Shown here one piece after another: positions 36,594-49,051 of a stretch of DNA of 64,000 nt; position 1 is the first letter of the stretch, and each line of letters begins with the position of its first letter. The translations under genes and the position numbers were made by a program. Origin of the DNA: Theropithecus gelada (lineage: Eukaryota; Chordata; Mammalia; Primates; Cercopithecidae). Location: positions 62,844,125 through 62,908,124 of the forward strand of contig NC_037686.1 in the NCBI RefSeq assembly GCF_003255815.1. Reading direction: 5' to 3'. Under the pieces are notes generated by a model. The model had not been told where the DNA came from. It saw only the letters and a list, made by a program, of their open reading frames with translations, and did no database searches.

Positions 36594-39500
36594 CAATCCA
36601 TTCATACTGTTGGATATTGTTATTGTTCATTCATTTTGACTGCTGCATAGTGTTCCATTGAGTAAACTGAATCACGTAAACTGCTTATTCATTAACTATC
36701 CGATTGATGGGCTTTTGGGATGTTTCCAGGTGGTCATCACTGTAAAAAGTGTTATTAACACTTTTTTACATGCCTCTTGATGCTCATATTCTCCTGAATA
36801 TTTTGGGGATGCATACCAAGCACTAAAACTACTACATCATAGTGTATCTTAATGTTGAACTCCAGAAAGTAACGTCAAATTGTTTTGCAAAGTGGTTGCA
36901 ACTACTTCCATTTCCACCAGGAATGCATAAAAACTCCCATGAATTTATATACTCTCCAACATCTATTACCATCAGTCTTTTACTTTTTGCCATCATTTGA
37001 GTGTAAAGGCAACTCACTATGGTCTTCATTCTTATTTCCCTAAATGAAAATTACATTGAAGACCTTTTTATGTGCTTATTGGTCTATGAGTTTCCTTTTC
37101 TTGAAAATACCTGCTCATGATTCCTTTTTTTTTCCATTGGGTTATGTTCCACTTATTGATTTGTAGAAGTTCTTTATAGATTGTTGATACTAATTCATTG
37201 TCAGTAACACATATTGCAGATATTTTCATCCAATTTATAACTTACTTTTTAAAATTTCTTTATGGTGCTTTCCAATTAACAACGTTCCTAATTTTTATAT
37301 ATTGAAATTTGTCGATCTTGTCTATTATAGTCAATGCATTTTTTTAAATCTAGTTGAAAAAATCTTTCCTAGCCCATGGTCTAAACTTGTTTTTCTAATA
37401 AGAGTGTTAATATTTTGTTTTTGACATATATGGCCTTAATCGTTTTGAACTGATTTTTGCATATGTTGTAAAGAAGGAATCCAATTTCATCTTTTCTCAT
37501 ATGAATAGCATTTTTTCTTACCCTATTAAGTAGTCTCTCCTTTCTCTACTGATTGCATACCATTTTAGTCATGTATTAAATTTCCATATATGTTTTTCTT
37601 ATCCCCGCCCCAATATCAGACTGTTTTAATTACCATAATTTAATATTAAGTTCTAAAACCGCTGCTCTTCAAAATTCCTTTCTAAAATGTCTGGGCTATT
37701 CTCAGATATTTATTCTTTCATATAATGTTCAGAATAATTGCATAAAACTCTATAGTAATATACTGTTGACATTTTGACTAGAATTGTTTTAAATCTATCA
37801 ACCAATTTGGGAAGAACTGACATTTAATGATGTAAAAGAGCAATCATTTTATGATGCTCAATGATTTTGTGGGCCATGATTGAGCAAAAGCCCAGCAGCA
37901 ATGGTTTTCCATTTACCATGACATCTGGGACCTCAGCTGGGAAGACGAAGGCTGGGGTGACTCAATGACTGGGAGCTGAAGTCATCTGCTCATTCACTCA
38001 CAACTGGGGTTGAAACTCAGTCATGACTGTCATGCAGAACTCATGGCCTCCTCGTGTGGCTGCATGGCTTTCTCCCAACACGGTGGCTTGGTTCCAAGGG
38101 AACCAGTGGGAAGCCTCATCATCTTTTATCATCTAACCTTGGAAATTATATCGTATCACCTTTGCCATAGAATTACAGACCCCTCCTCTGGAGTGGGGAA
38201 GTATCAAAGTCACTTTTTAAGAAAAGTAAGTGGATAGGAAATACTGTCCTGGCCATCTTTGGAAAACAAAATCTAAGTGTCCCTCTCTATTCACACAAAG
38301 CCTAACCATGTCAAAAAACAATCTGTCTTGTTTTTAATGGGAAGATTATAATCATGACTTTGATTTCTTTAATAGCTATAGGACTACTGAAGTTTATTAT
38401 TTTTGAGGCCATATGTAGCAAATTATATTTTCCCAAGAACTCATCCATTTATGCTTGCAAATATTCTAGTATAGAATTGTTGATAATATCCTAGTAGTAT
38501 CTCTTTAATCTCTGTATGTATGTATGTCCACATTTACCTTCATTGTATTATTTGTATCTTTTTGCTTTTTCAGTTGATCATTTTTGGCAGAAATCTGACT
38601 ACTTACTGCTCTTTTTTCCAAATAACTGATCCTTTTTTTGTTTGCTTTGTTGATTTCCTATATTATGTCTTTGGTTCTATTTCATTGACTTCAGCTCTTG
38701 TTTTTTTCATTATCTCGCTTTAACTTAATTTAGGTTTAATCTTTCATTATTTTTCAAGCTTCTTAAAATAGACATAATGTAGTTCATTGAGGCTTTCTTC
38801 TTTTATATAGATTTAAAGCTAAAAATTTCCCACGAAGATTTTAAAAAGGGAGAACATTTTCACTTTTACTGCATCCCACAGGTCTTTAAGTGTGGTGTTT
38901 TCATTATCATGCAGTAAATTTCCATTGTGGTTTCTGCTTTAACTTTTGGGTTATTTAGAAGTGTGTCTTTTAATTTCCAAATATGTGAAGATACTATCTT
39001 ATTGTTAACTTACTCACATAGTGGTAAGACTTCTTCACCTATATGGACCTATTCTTTGAAATGTATTGAGACTCTGTTGCCTAATACTTGATAATTGTAA
39101 ATTCTTCATATGAAACAAGGAAAAATGTGTTTTCTCTAAATCTTGGTTGCAGAACTCTGTATATACCCATTAGATCAAGGTTATCAATTGTATTAGATTT
39201 TCTATAACCTTTTTGAGTTTTTACCTGCTTAACCTATGAGCATGTGCAGAAAGCTAGTCCCTGTGATGGCAGGTTTATCAAATCATCCTTGTATTTCTAC
39301 CACTTTTTGTTTCATATGCTTTGAGGTTATTTTATGAGATGCATACATGTTTAAAATTGTTACATCTTCTTGGTGAATTGAATCGTTTATCATTATAGTG
39401 ATCTTTCTCATCTCCATTTCAAAAAAATCTTGAAGTTAATTTTATTCATGTTAGTATCAGTTGACAGTAACTTACCAATTTTATTTTGGTTACTTGTTTT

Positions 39501-39760
39501 CACTCTTTCATTTCACCCTTGTAAATAATCTAAATAATATATATTTAGATTTTAAAACTCAGTCTTTCAAATAAGTTTAGTAAATGGACTAAACTCATAA
39601 AATCAAGTTTATCTTTCATTTATAAGTTTAGTCCATTTACTTTTACTGATATGGTTTTATGCTTCCGTCATATTTATTCTTTTAATCTGTCCGTTTTTTC
39701 ATCTTTTCTTAAAAAATAAAAACCCACCTCAATAACAATGTAGCATTTTTCTTACATCTT
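36594..39760 (-). mobile_element. Old L1, right part of the L1 split at 28684
   Basis: Antisense L1 from the 3' UTR through ORF2. Words include 'gactgctgcatagtgttcca', a 'ttttgcaaagtggttgcaac' block and, further on, the 'ttattctttcatataatg' and 'ccaatttgggaagaactgac' series. The ORF2 5' half follows after an unrelated insertion at about 37840-38215. A 17-bp inverted repeat lies at 39579-39641. Confidence 0.8.
37840..38215. repeat. Unnamed interspersed repeat breaking the old L1
   Basis: L1 wording stops near 37838 and resumes after about 38220. Between them is GC-richer sequence with 'gacctcagctgggaagacg', a 'ggctgcatggctttctcccaa' type block and 'gaagcctcatcatctttta'. I recall this series as a repeated, LTR-like element but cannot name it. 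Confidence 0.5.
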
Positions 39761-39824
39761 TTGTTCTTCCCTTTCCAATGTCCATCATGTTGATATTATC
39801 TAGTTAATTTTCTTTCAGTACCTT

Positions 39825-40260
39825 ATTGAACTATAATGTACATATAACATGCACAGTTTTAAAGACATTTTACATATGCATATACCTGTGTAACCATAAC
39901 CTGAATCAAGGCATAGAACATTATAAATCGAGGTATAGAAGACATATGGTTGCTTTGTACCTTTGGGTCAATACTCCACCTCTAAGTTACCATTATCATG
40001 ACTTCTGTCACCAGGGATTAGTTTTGCCTGTTATTGAACTTCATATAAATGAAGTATGTATAAACTTTTATTAATGTCAAGCCTCTTTTGATCAGTTTCT
40101 GATCAAATAATGTTGTATTTCTCAGTATTTTATTTTTCATTGTTGAACAGTATTTCATTGCTTAAATATATTACAATTTATTTATCCATTCTTTTGATAG
40201 GCATTTGGGTTGTTTCCCAAATCTGGGGCTTAGGACTATTATAGTATCCTTTCTATTTAG
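39825..40260 (-). mobile_element. Old L1 3' UTR fragment
   Basis: Antisense wording of an old L1 3' UTR: 'tgaactataatgtacatata', then a 'taaccataacctgaatcaag' block, and 'gataggcatttgggttgttt' at the end. It is possibly a separate insertion within the larger minus-strand L1. Confidence 0.7.
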
Positions 40261-41195
40261 TATACATCTATTCTCGGAGATTCCTCAATCTTGTTTTCTA
40301 ATTCATTAATTCATAACTCAATTGTATCTATTATTAGTTCTACCTATTGTAGTCTTTCAACTTTTATATTTGTTGCACATATTTTCTGCTCTTCTCCATG
40401 TTTTCTTGTTTGGGGTTTATATTTTTAATTTCTTTCCTCATTTCTTTCAATGACTTTGACTGATTTTAAATTCTTGGTTCATCTGTTTTAATGCTTCTGC
40501 TTCTTTTTGAAAACCTGTTGTTTCCTCAAATGTCCTGTTATTTTGCCCGATAAGTTCATTTTCCTCTGGAGTATCAGGCAGATACAATGGAAGGCCAGCT
40601 CTTAGTTTGTATGAGTCCAAGACAGATCAAGGGGTGCATAAGCCTATAATGGATAACTAGTTCTACGCTTCAATCAGTCACTCCCCACTCCCAAAACACC
40701 TTTGCTGTCAGGGCCTCACCCTTTGCTCCTCCAATGAGAAGCATTAGGAATTGAGACTGTGGTGCCTAGGTCTGTGGGGGTCTCAAGTGGCAGGGAACAG
40801 AAGAGCCTAATGAGATCAGGGAGACCCACGCTTCTTCCTGGCTCCTCATAAGCACAGAGGTTCTGTGTTGCTGCCCAGAGTTTGCTCATGAGCATACTTG
40901 GACCAGAAATCCAAACTGCCAGAGGCAGGCACTGTTTTCCCCAAGGCAATGGATGGGAGAAGAACAGCCCCCACTACCGACTACCCCTCTCACACCTGTC
41001 TTCCCTCTCATGGTCTTGCTGGGCTGTCCACGGCCCCTGAAGAAAGATACATCCCCCACCCCCAACACAGCCATTCCAACAGTTCCCGCATGACTCAGTT
41101 GGTTTCTTACAATTCTGTCTCCATCCTAAAGGAAATTTTGGGAGAAAGATCAGCAGTCCTGATAGGTCAGCATCTTGGTCAGCACTAGCCCTATT
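40261..41195 (-). mobile_element. Old L1 ORF1 and 5' UTR region
   Basis: Degenerate antisense ORF1-like sequence (40261-40590) is followed by GC-richer 5'-UTR-like DNA. This ends at 'gataggtcagcatcttggtc', the complement of a typical L1 start. It may be the 5' end of the L1 at 36594-39760. Confidence 0.55.
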
Positions 41196-42074
41196 TCCCT
41201 AACCATTTGAAGGCTTTAAATCATCCCTAGCTCATGCTATACATGTTGGATCTACCAATTGTGAATCATACTTTGTATTTAGAACTTCTTAATTTGGGTC
41301 AAAACTCAGAATCACCAAATGAGAGATGCAGTATCCTCATTCTTCCACATAGCAGCTGCTGCTAAGAAAGATTTAAAGTGATACAATGAGATGTTATTCC
41401 CTATTGTGATGGTACCAAGAGAATATGCATTTTCACCAGTTTTCATTAAGGCGAGTTACTACGTTCCCTTTCAGCCTTTACCGCTGCCCCCTCCTCTCTT
41501 TCCATGCAAAGAAAATACTGTCATGTTTATTTTAGTCAAAGTCAGGTTCTTACAGTGCCTGCTGCTGCACACTAAGAAGCAGGGCCTGGAAGGAAGCTGA
41601 CAGGTGATCTGTTGATTTGTACCTTTCACACAGCATGGGTAATGCAAATTGCCTGCTTCTGTTTTCCCACACTGCTGGCATTGCAGCTTACACATTTTTC
41701 AGAATTTACTGTTGTTTTCAAAAAGCTGATGCCTACACTCTATTCCCCAAAAGGATGTACCAAGTAAGATTCCTAGTTAAAAAAAAAAACAAAAAACAAA
41801 AAAACAAAAAAGATCCTTAAAGTTTAGATTGGCATCTGTTTCATGTGGGTGCTAGTGTTTTCAAATCCTAGCAAAAATATTGTTTTTTCTCCTTCTTCAT
41901 TGAACTAAAAGATAGTTTAAGAATTTTAAGTGTTTTCAGCTGTACTTTTTTCAGTAATGTATTCAACAGAAATCTATTCCATAAAAGAAACACTTACGGT
42001 TCTGCAAATTTTGAAAAAGTCAATAAATTCTGAACCTAACTTACACTGTGAAATTCTGTGGCTTTGTCTAATAA
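41196..42074. other. Unassigned intergenic DNA
   Basis: No gene or named repeat. An A-rich run with single C interruptions is at 41780-41812. Confidence 0.4.
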
Positions 42075-42480
42075 AGTCATATTCATTCATTCGATATATA
42101 TTGAGCACCTGCTTTGTGCAAGGCGTCCTGAGAGGCGGGGAGTTACAAACTCAATCAAAGGTCATGTTTTTATGGAGATAATGGGAACTATGTATGAGAA
42201 TCAACATAGTATGAGGGCAAAAGGGCTAAGGGACATGAAGATTTAAAACAACAAGAAAACTAAAATCTAAAAGAGTTGTGGAAACTCAGAGTAAACCATT
42301 TCTTCCTAGGTGAGGAATCTGACACAGCTTCATGGGAGAGGTGACGTTTCGGCCTTTTACAACAGGCAGAAATGTAAATGTGAAAGTGGGTGGAGGCACA
42401 CTCTGGGCGAGGAAAGTTGAAGAATTGAAGAGGTATGAGAAGAACAGGCATAGGATGAGCAAGCCAGAAAATCTGAAGAG
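42075..42480 (-). mobile_element. L2 LINE remnant
   Basis: The stretch opens with 'cattcattcgatatatattg' and 'agcacctgctttgtgcaagg', the antisense of the L2 3' end. It continues with 'gggagaggtgacgtttcggc' and 'ggtatgagaagaacaggcat'. Confidence 0.75.
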
Positions 42481-43264
42481 GGCATTAGGGTACAAGGTGA
42501 GTTGAAAATAACTTCCAGGCAAGTACACATATCCTTGGGAAATCTTTGTTCTAATAATAGGGAGCCAGGCAAAGGAGTAACCACAAAAACAAACAAAAGG
42601 AAGTTCAAGGTTTGAAGAAATCTCAAAAGGTCATAGAATGGCATAGCCTCTCTCACTTGGCCACCACAGAACAGATTTGCTCAGGTTAAAGAATTCTCTC
42701 CATTCTCCCAATAAAACATCCTGGCTGATGCCAGAGCACATGAGCAGGGGAGGGACAAAAGGGGTGGGCATTAGTGCCACTCTCTCTGGCTTCCCCTAGG
42801 TGAGTTTCATGCTTACGGAGATTTGGCTGTGCTTGCTCCCAACCCATTTACATCACTTAAGACTTGTTACTGGAATTATAGAATTTGGTGAAATTTTAAT
42901 GACAGAAGTGATCAGAAAAATAATTGTTACTGAAAGAACTAAGTTGAATGATTTGCAAAGAATTGGTAACAAGGAGTCACTTAAAAATTGCTATTGAATC
43001 TGGTGTGGTAAGTCAACTACAAAATAAAGTAAAACATGGTAGAAATCTGGAAGAATTCTTAGAGGAAAAAAAAAAAGATCTGGAAGACATTAGTTTGGGT
43101 TGCTTTAAATATGTGCCTTAGTATTCGCTCCACTTTCAGAAACTGAAACTGGAAATTGTCCAAATGCATTAGGTGTGATTTATGATTTTTAAAAAATAAC
43201 AGTATTAACACCAATAAGGGAACTATACTCAAAAAAGGCCTCAGCCCTTAATCAAAAGTTTGTG
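42481..43264. other. Unassigned intergenic DNA
   Basis: No gene, RNA or named repeat is visible. Confidence 0.4.
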
Positions 43265-43350
43265 GAATATATATTTACATACATAAAATATATATATTTA
43301 GATACATATATAATATATATTTAGATACATATATGTATATATTTGCATAC
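43265..43350. repeat. AT-rich (TA/ATAC) low-complexity tract
   Basis: Imperfect runs of 'atatat' and 'tagatacatata', with a partly duplicated 'atatatatttagatacatat' word. Confidence 0.85.
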
Positions 43351-43739
43351 CTAAAGTGTTAAAGGTACATATTTAAAATGTTAAGATTAATCTTATTTTT
43401 CAAATAGCCAGGTTTAAATTACTGTCTGTGAAAATGCTGGCAATCTGTTCACACCACCCATTCTATCTTCCCAGCCTCATTTCTCCCTGAGGAGAAGGTG
43501 GATCCTGACAGCTGATGGCTGCATTTCATAGGCATAAACTCCACAGAGGGCATTTGGCTTTCCACTGGAAAGGCATCTGACTTCCTTCTCTGACACTAAT
43601 ATTTTTAGCTCTGAATGCAGCTAGAACTAATCACAAAGTCTAAATGCAGGCTGAATAAATTCAATAAGCATCTAATCTTATTTACTTGGGAAGATAATAC
43701 TTTTTCCCCCCCTAATTATATCAGTTTTCTCTCAAATCA

Positions 43740-44070
43740 AGAACATTGGTGGACACTGGTGGTTGCCGAACCAAACACCTCCTCCCCTTCTCTATTAGCA
43801 GAGACCTGTGCTACTGGATCTGGTGATGCACCCAAATAAGGAACTATAATTCTTGGCCTCTCTTGAAGCTTTGAGTGACCATGTGCTTTTCTGCCTGAGA
43901 TGTGAGCTCTAATTATTGGACCTGTCTTTTGGGAAGGCTCCTTAAAGGGAAACACAGCTGAGGAAGTCCTTTCCCAGCCTTTCTCCTTCCTGATGTCCAT
44001 GAGGTAACTTCCTAAAGGAAACGTGCAAAGGCAGAGCAGAAAAGCAGGCACTTGAGTCCCTGAGGACACT
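43740..44070 (+). repeat. Diverged interspersed repeat, family unsure
   Basis: The series 'ttgaagctttgagtgaccat', 'gcctgagatgtgagctcta', a 'gatgtccatgaggtaact' block and 'cttgagtccctgaggacact' resembles an old mammalian LTR or SINE-like family. I cannot name it. Confidence 0.4.
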
Positions 44071-44567
44071 GTTAACTAAGACTGCCCATGTGTGCGTTTC
44101 CTGGGACAACAACAAAAACAGTAAAAAGAAGAAACTCCTCTCTTACTGAAGCCATTATTATTTTGGAGTTTCTACTCAATGAAATTGTGGCTATTCCTAG
44201 CAGATACAGAATATAACTTTAAACCAGGTATTATACCCATAAACGGATTCTCTGCAATCCAATCTTTATGAGTATGACCAGAAAACAATTAAAAACAGTA
44301 AGTTCCCATTTTATAATCTGTTTACTTCCATGGTAAGCCAAAGAAAGAATGCTCCAATGAACTGTTTGAAGAAATAATGTTTTCAGATTTTACACGGAAC
44401 TGCAAGCAATCTGCTACCAGACTACCAAGTATCGCTGCCCAGAAGAACCCAAATGGGTGCAGATACTCCGAAGGCACAAGCATAGGCAGAGGCCAAAGTG
44501 AGGTAAGGATGCCACTGAAAAGTAGAAATGTGTCGAAGAACATTACCTTGGAGTCTGTACTAAAACA

Positions 44568-44589
44568 CTTTTTTTTTTTTTTTTTTTTA
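44568..44589. repeat. Poly-T tract
   Basis: About 20 T residues with no attached Alu. Confidence 0.95.
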
Positions 44590-44872
44590 GCTTTCATGCA
44601 AAATTAGTTAAAAAGAAATTGATCAAATGTTACCATATGGGTATTTTGTAAAACATGGGTCTAAAGATTTATTATTTTCTGAAGCAGATTCCTCCAATGT
44701 GGAAGGAGCAAACAAAATACAAAAATGAACATTGTCGGAAACATTTAAAGTAGGATCACACTGAGCTCCTTCTGTGTTGCTGCCAAGTCTCAGAATCCCG
44801 GGGTCTTGGCATAGTCTTTCGTACATCTGAGGCTTGAGGCCCAGCAAAGTCCCACACAGACCCAGGTGCGGG

Positions 44873-44910
44873 ACTTGAGTTGTATAAGGAAACTTGAGTT
44901 GTATAATGAA
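44873..44910. repeat. 19-bp tandem duplication
   Basis: The word acttgagttgtataaggaa (44873-44891) is followed directly by the same word with one change (44892-44910). It looks recent. Confidence 0.95.
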
Positions 44911-45504
44911 TTTCCTATGAGAAATTTTAAGTTAGGAAGAATAAACTCTATGTTCCCCAAAACTAAGTTTCCTAATTCACCAAAACAATAGCATTTTATC
45001 ATCCATGCCCCCTAGTCTTTGGACAACAATGATCAATGGGAAGAAAAAAAAATGGCTACTCCCAAATTGAAGGATTTCTTTTAAGCTAAGATTTTGTTTT
45101 GGTTACTAAGGTTGTAATTTTTTGAATCTTCCATTTACACAAGTCAGATGGAAAAAGAGCAATATTTTGCCAACCGACACTCAATCAAGACAACATGACA
45201 AGCAGAAGAAAATGTGCCCACCCCAGGTGTATATAATGCCTGTACGCGGTGCGTTGTGAGACTCGGGTTCTCAGTGGCGCCTTGCCAAGTGTCTGGGCAA
45301 TCAGTCACCCCAGGACTGTGGACGTGCACTCCACCAGGAACCAACAATCCTTTTGCGATGCTGGAACCTGGAACCTTAGTTTTCACAGCCCAACTCACTT
45401 CCCAGCACATCCCCTCCCAGATGGGGGGAAAGTTTGCAAGGACACAAAAGATTTAAAATTTTTGCTGAAATAGATGTTTTTGAGAATTCTGTAAGAATAA
45501 TAAA
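44911..45504. other. Unassigned intergenic DNA
   Basis: No gene or named repeat is visible. Confidence 0.4.
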
Positions 45505-45790
45505 TCACTGATAACATCTAAAGGATAACTATGAACCAGGCTAAGCACTCAGTCCTCTCACCAACTGCACAAGGTAGGTGTTCTCGTCCCCAGTTAGCCT
45601 TGAGCCTGTTCCAGGGTTCCAACAATTGCAGTGGTGAGGCCAGGGTTGATTCGTGGTCCACAGGACTCAAGAGCCCTCTACTCTCAACTGCTCTATTATG
45701 CTCTCTCCTTCCCTGAGATAACTGCAAGCAGAGCTTAATGCAGAAGCGGGGATGCCAGTCATTACTCTTACCCATCACTCTGCCAAATCC
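45505..45790 (+). mobile_element. MIR SINE remnant
   Basis: MIR core wording in sense: 'tatgaaccaggctaagcact', then 'caaggtaggtgttctcgtcc'. A weaker 3' part includes 'gcagaagcggggatgccag'. Confidence 0.5.
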
Positions 45791-45992
45791 AAGGAACATC
45801 ATGGGTCAAGAAGCAGACTTGGGGCTCTGGCAACCTCAAGAAATGGGGAATACACAAGGTGCAGCCCCAAAGGCTGATGATGCAAAATGACCACGGATGA
45901 TGAGTCTATTTAACACTACAAAGGAAAACTGGTGATCTGGAGTTAAATAGGCAAAATTCTATTTTTTTTTTCTCCATTCTTTATAGAACACC

Positions 45993-46008
45993 AAAAAAAA
46001 AAAAAAAA
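45993..46008. repeat. Poly-A tract
   Basis: A run of 16 A residues without an attached SINE. Confidence 0.9.
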
Positions 46009-46334
46009 GGTACATTCAACTATTCATTTCTGAATGTTTTTAGGAAGAGTGGAAAAAGGGTCTAGCCAGGTCTGCTAACACTACTTTCCTACTAGCTTCC
46101 TGTTTTTAAAACTAATGGCTGCCTCCTCCCTCAAACTGCTCAAGGTCTTCAGTCCAGAAGCCTCAGCATCAATGTCTGCACTTCAAGTGTGATGTGGCAC
46201 TACCTTTTTCTGCTTCCATAGCACACACAGTAACTCAGTCCACCAAAAATGCTAGGATATGGAGAAATTGGACACCATGAGGTACGAACTAGTCCCCTGC
46301 ACCTATTTTCTGGATCCTTGCTTAACCTTGGGCA

Positions 46335-46440
46335 TGTGTGAAAGAAAAAACATTTGGTTCGCATTCAAGAGACCCAGATTCAAGACCTGATTTCATCAGG
46401 CAGCAGTTAAGTTATATGAAATAATTTTTGTGTTCTAGGC
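46335..46440 (-). mobile_element. Possible MIR remnant
   Basis: The wording 'acccagattcaagacctga' followed by a 'cagcagttaagtta' block resembles the tRNA-derived part of MIR in antisense, but is diverged. Confidence 0.4.
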
Positions 46441-46466
46441 ACTTTTCTGTAATCATGGGGATTAAT

Positions 46467-46660
46467 CAGTGGTTCTCAAACTGTGGTGTGCAGAACCTGG
46501 AGAGCTTGCTAAAAATTCTCGTAGACACAGGCCTGCCTCATTGAGCCCAGGAATCTGCATTTCAGCGCATACACTTGAGGATTCTGATGCTGGTCCCCAA
46601 GGGAGAGGCAGGGCAGCTGCTACAGCAGTGGGCCAGTCACCTCAAGGCTCCTGCTGAAAG
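46467..46660 (+). mobile_element. MER5A-like DNA transposon
   Basis: The series 'cagtggttctcaaactgtgg', a 'gagagcttgctaaaaattct' block, 'caggaatctgcatttc' and 'gaggattctgatgctggtcc' is that of MER5A, a short hAT-Charlie element. Confidence 0.75.
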
Positions 46661-47149
46661 GTCCCCACTGGCTGATGGGTCATAATCCCAGGAGACCCAG
46701 TTGCAAGGACTGACCCCCAGGCTCTGGACCACAGCGTGTACCTGAGCTTCACATTCCTGGACACCAAGAGAGGCAAATGCAAGTTCCCCTAAAGCCCTGG
46801 GCCCTCTCCTTTCTCCAAGGTCTGCAGTCCCCCCTGGGCTTTGGCAGGTAACATCTCTGGGTGGTTCTGACTATTAGGCTACAGATCTCCCTCTGGCACT
46901 ACTGTGAACTGCTAGGGAAAATGATCAGTTACAACAACCCTTCCTGGTTCCAAGAAGATGAGGTAGTGCCTACTCTGATACGTGAATCAGTCAATCAATG
47001 AACCATAGTATCATTTCCCCGAATAAATTTTTGTTGAAAAATGGTGTTTACCTATAAGATTCAAATACAAAAGGAGATATTTCAGTGGGGGAGGGGGTGG
47101 TAGAGGGGCAGAATAAATGCTTTATAAAGAAAAGCCAAACTTACTCTTA
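46661..47149. other. Unassigned intergenic DNA
   Basis: Nothing recognisable. Confidence 0.4.
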
Positions 47150-47340
47150 GTTATCCTGGGTTCCAACCTCCACTTCACTGATAACCAACCACAGTCAATG
47201 AGGACATTACTTACCGCTCTGCGCCTCCGCTTATTCACCTGGAACACAAAAGACATTAGTAGTATTTTAGAAAAAGATAGATTAAATGATAAAAGTTCCG
47301 AGAACAGTACCTGGGACATAGAAGGAGGAGTTAGTTATAA
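47150..47340 (-). mobile_element. MIR SINE
   Basis: Antisense MIR: 'gcgcctccgcttattcacct', then 'agatagattaaatgataaa', ending 'gagaacagtacctgggacat'. Confidence 0.75.
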
Positions 47341-47938
47341 AGGAGTTATGAAGGAAGTTAGAAATTCATTTATTTATCAGTGAGGGCTGATTAGAGAATT
47401 CCAGAAAAAAGGCAAGGAATATAAGACACTGGGAGAAAAGGGAAACATCATTCCCAAGACGCCTGCTCTCAGAATTGGCGAATTTTCCACTACACATTAA
47501 CTTGGGCGGCCCAGAAACTTCTGAGCTTCCTAGTCTTAGTTTTCAGATCTCGAATCAATAATTCTCAGACATTACAAACTTAACTCTATTATTTCTGCAT
47601 TTAACATAAATTTTGTCCACATACTTCCAGCTTAAATAACATCATTGCTTATTTTATTGCTGTTAGCAATTTAACCGCACTTAAAATATGATTTTTAGTT
47701 TTTCTGAAAACATTATCCTAAATGAATATACATGTATATGACATATGTATATGCAAACATATATATATATTAATATTTCACCTTTTATTTCTCTTAGACA
47801 CAATTTTCTCACTTTCAAAAGTGTTAGGAAAGTTGCTGAAAGTGATTAGTATTTGATTTTGGTTTAAGTGCTGAATTCAAAACTACAGGTTAAGTAAGAT
47901 TATGTAATAGAGTACTTTACAGAGCTTGTTCCTCCTGC
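47341..47938. other. Unassigned AT-rich intergenic DNA
   Basis: No gene. A short (TA)n run lies at 47759-47770. Confidence 0.4.
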
Positions 47939-48237
47939 TTTTTTTTTTTTTTTTTTGAGACAGAGTCTTGCTTTGTCACTCAGGCTAGAATGCAGTGGCA
48001 TGATCTCAGCTCACTGCAACCTCCCTGCCTCCCAGGTTCAAGAGATTCTCATGCCTCAGCCACTGGAGTAGCTGGGATTATAGACGCTCAAGACCAGGAA
48101 TGGCTAATTTTTGCATTTTTAGGAGAGATGGGATTTTGCCACGTTGCCCAGGCTGGTCTCAAACTCCTGGCCTCAAGTGATCCACCCTCGGTCTCCCAAA
48201 AAGTTGAAATTATAAGAGTGAGCCACCACGCCTGGCC
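47939..48237 (-). mobile_element. Alu SINE
   Basis: A full-length antisense Alu with poly-T at its left, about 470 bp beyond the RTTN poly(A) site. The target duplication is not clear. Confidence 0.93.
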
Positions 48238-48704
48238 GTCTTCTGCATTTTTCAGTCTTACTCTATTCTTCATGATGTTTTGGGTTGAGCTAAATTTGAA
48301 CCCAGGCTTATATAACCTCAACTCTATTTCGTTCGTCTTTATTATACAGCCTTGCAGAAGCCAAAGGTGAAGATTATAAATGTAATGATTTAAGAGTCAT
48401 CTAGAAAGAAGGTAACATCACTAAAACTTGCCTAAGAAAGCTACTTACAAATCAGGTACACTCACTTCCACACAGCCCTTTACAAATAATGCACACTTAA
48501 CTTCTACATAGCCCTTTTCCAGTGTGGATGCTCTGGATAACAGAAAGTTTTGAAAATAAGGATTTGTACTGACAGAGCCAAATTTTATATCAGTTAAAAT
48601 GTTAAAAAAAGAGAGAAAAAACCAGGACACAATGTCTTCTTTCAACTCTTAAAATTAATATTCATGAGACTGATAAAAGTCTGTAAACAGCAATTATTAG
48701 TCAA

Positions 48705-49051
48705 TTTTTAGTTTCTAAAAATATTATTTTATTAAATAACTGTTAAATAGGATTTTTACAAAATAAATGGCATAGAAAAGGGTAAAAATGTTTATGTTCC
48801 CAGAACTTTATATGCCTTTTCAACAGAAAGGAAAAGGCACAGATAGTTGTCAGCTGCTATTACTTCTGGAGAGCTGCCATGACCAGACGGTGTTGGAGTA
48901 TCACCAGTTCTCTCTCTCATGGGAAAGAAGGGGATCAACACTTGGTAGAGAGGTAGCATGTCTTCAGGTAACAGCTGCCACACACAGCTGGCTTCAACTT
49001 GAGCTCCTCTGTTGCTGGCTATCAGCTTCAAGGTGTAGCATCTCATGGCAA
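48705..49051 (-). other. RTTN: RTTN 3' untranslated region
   Basis: The stretch follows the RTTN stop codon and runs to about 20 nt past the first AATAAA on the minus strand, so the 3' UTR is about 340 nt. The 3' boundary is estimated from the signal, not observed. An 84-codon reading frame on the same strand (49046-48792), starting six nucleotides after the stop in another frame, covers most of it. I regard that frame as probably fortuitous. Confidence 0.75.
48728..48733 (-). promoter_or_regulatory. RTTN: Polyadenylation signal AATAAA of RTTN
   Basis: A canonical AATAAA on the minus strand lies about 320 nt after the stop codon in an AT-rich, ATTTA-containing context. It is the first perfect signal after the stop, so it probably sets the 3' end. 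Cleavage would fall near 48700-48715. Confidence 0.7.

Noticed and set aside
36832..37029. Short minus-strand frame as a gene
   Set aside because: It lies within an old L1 3' region and is a chance open stretch.
42357..42656. A 99-codon minus-strand frame
   Set aside because: It overlaps an L2 remnant and resembles no protein.
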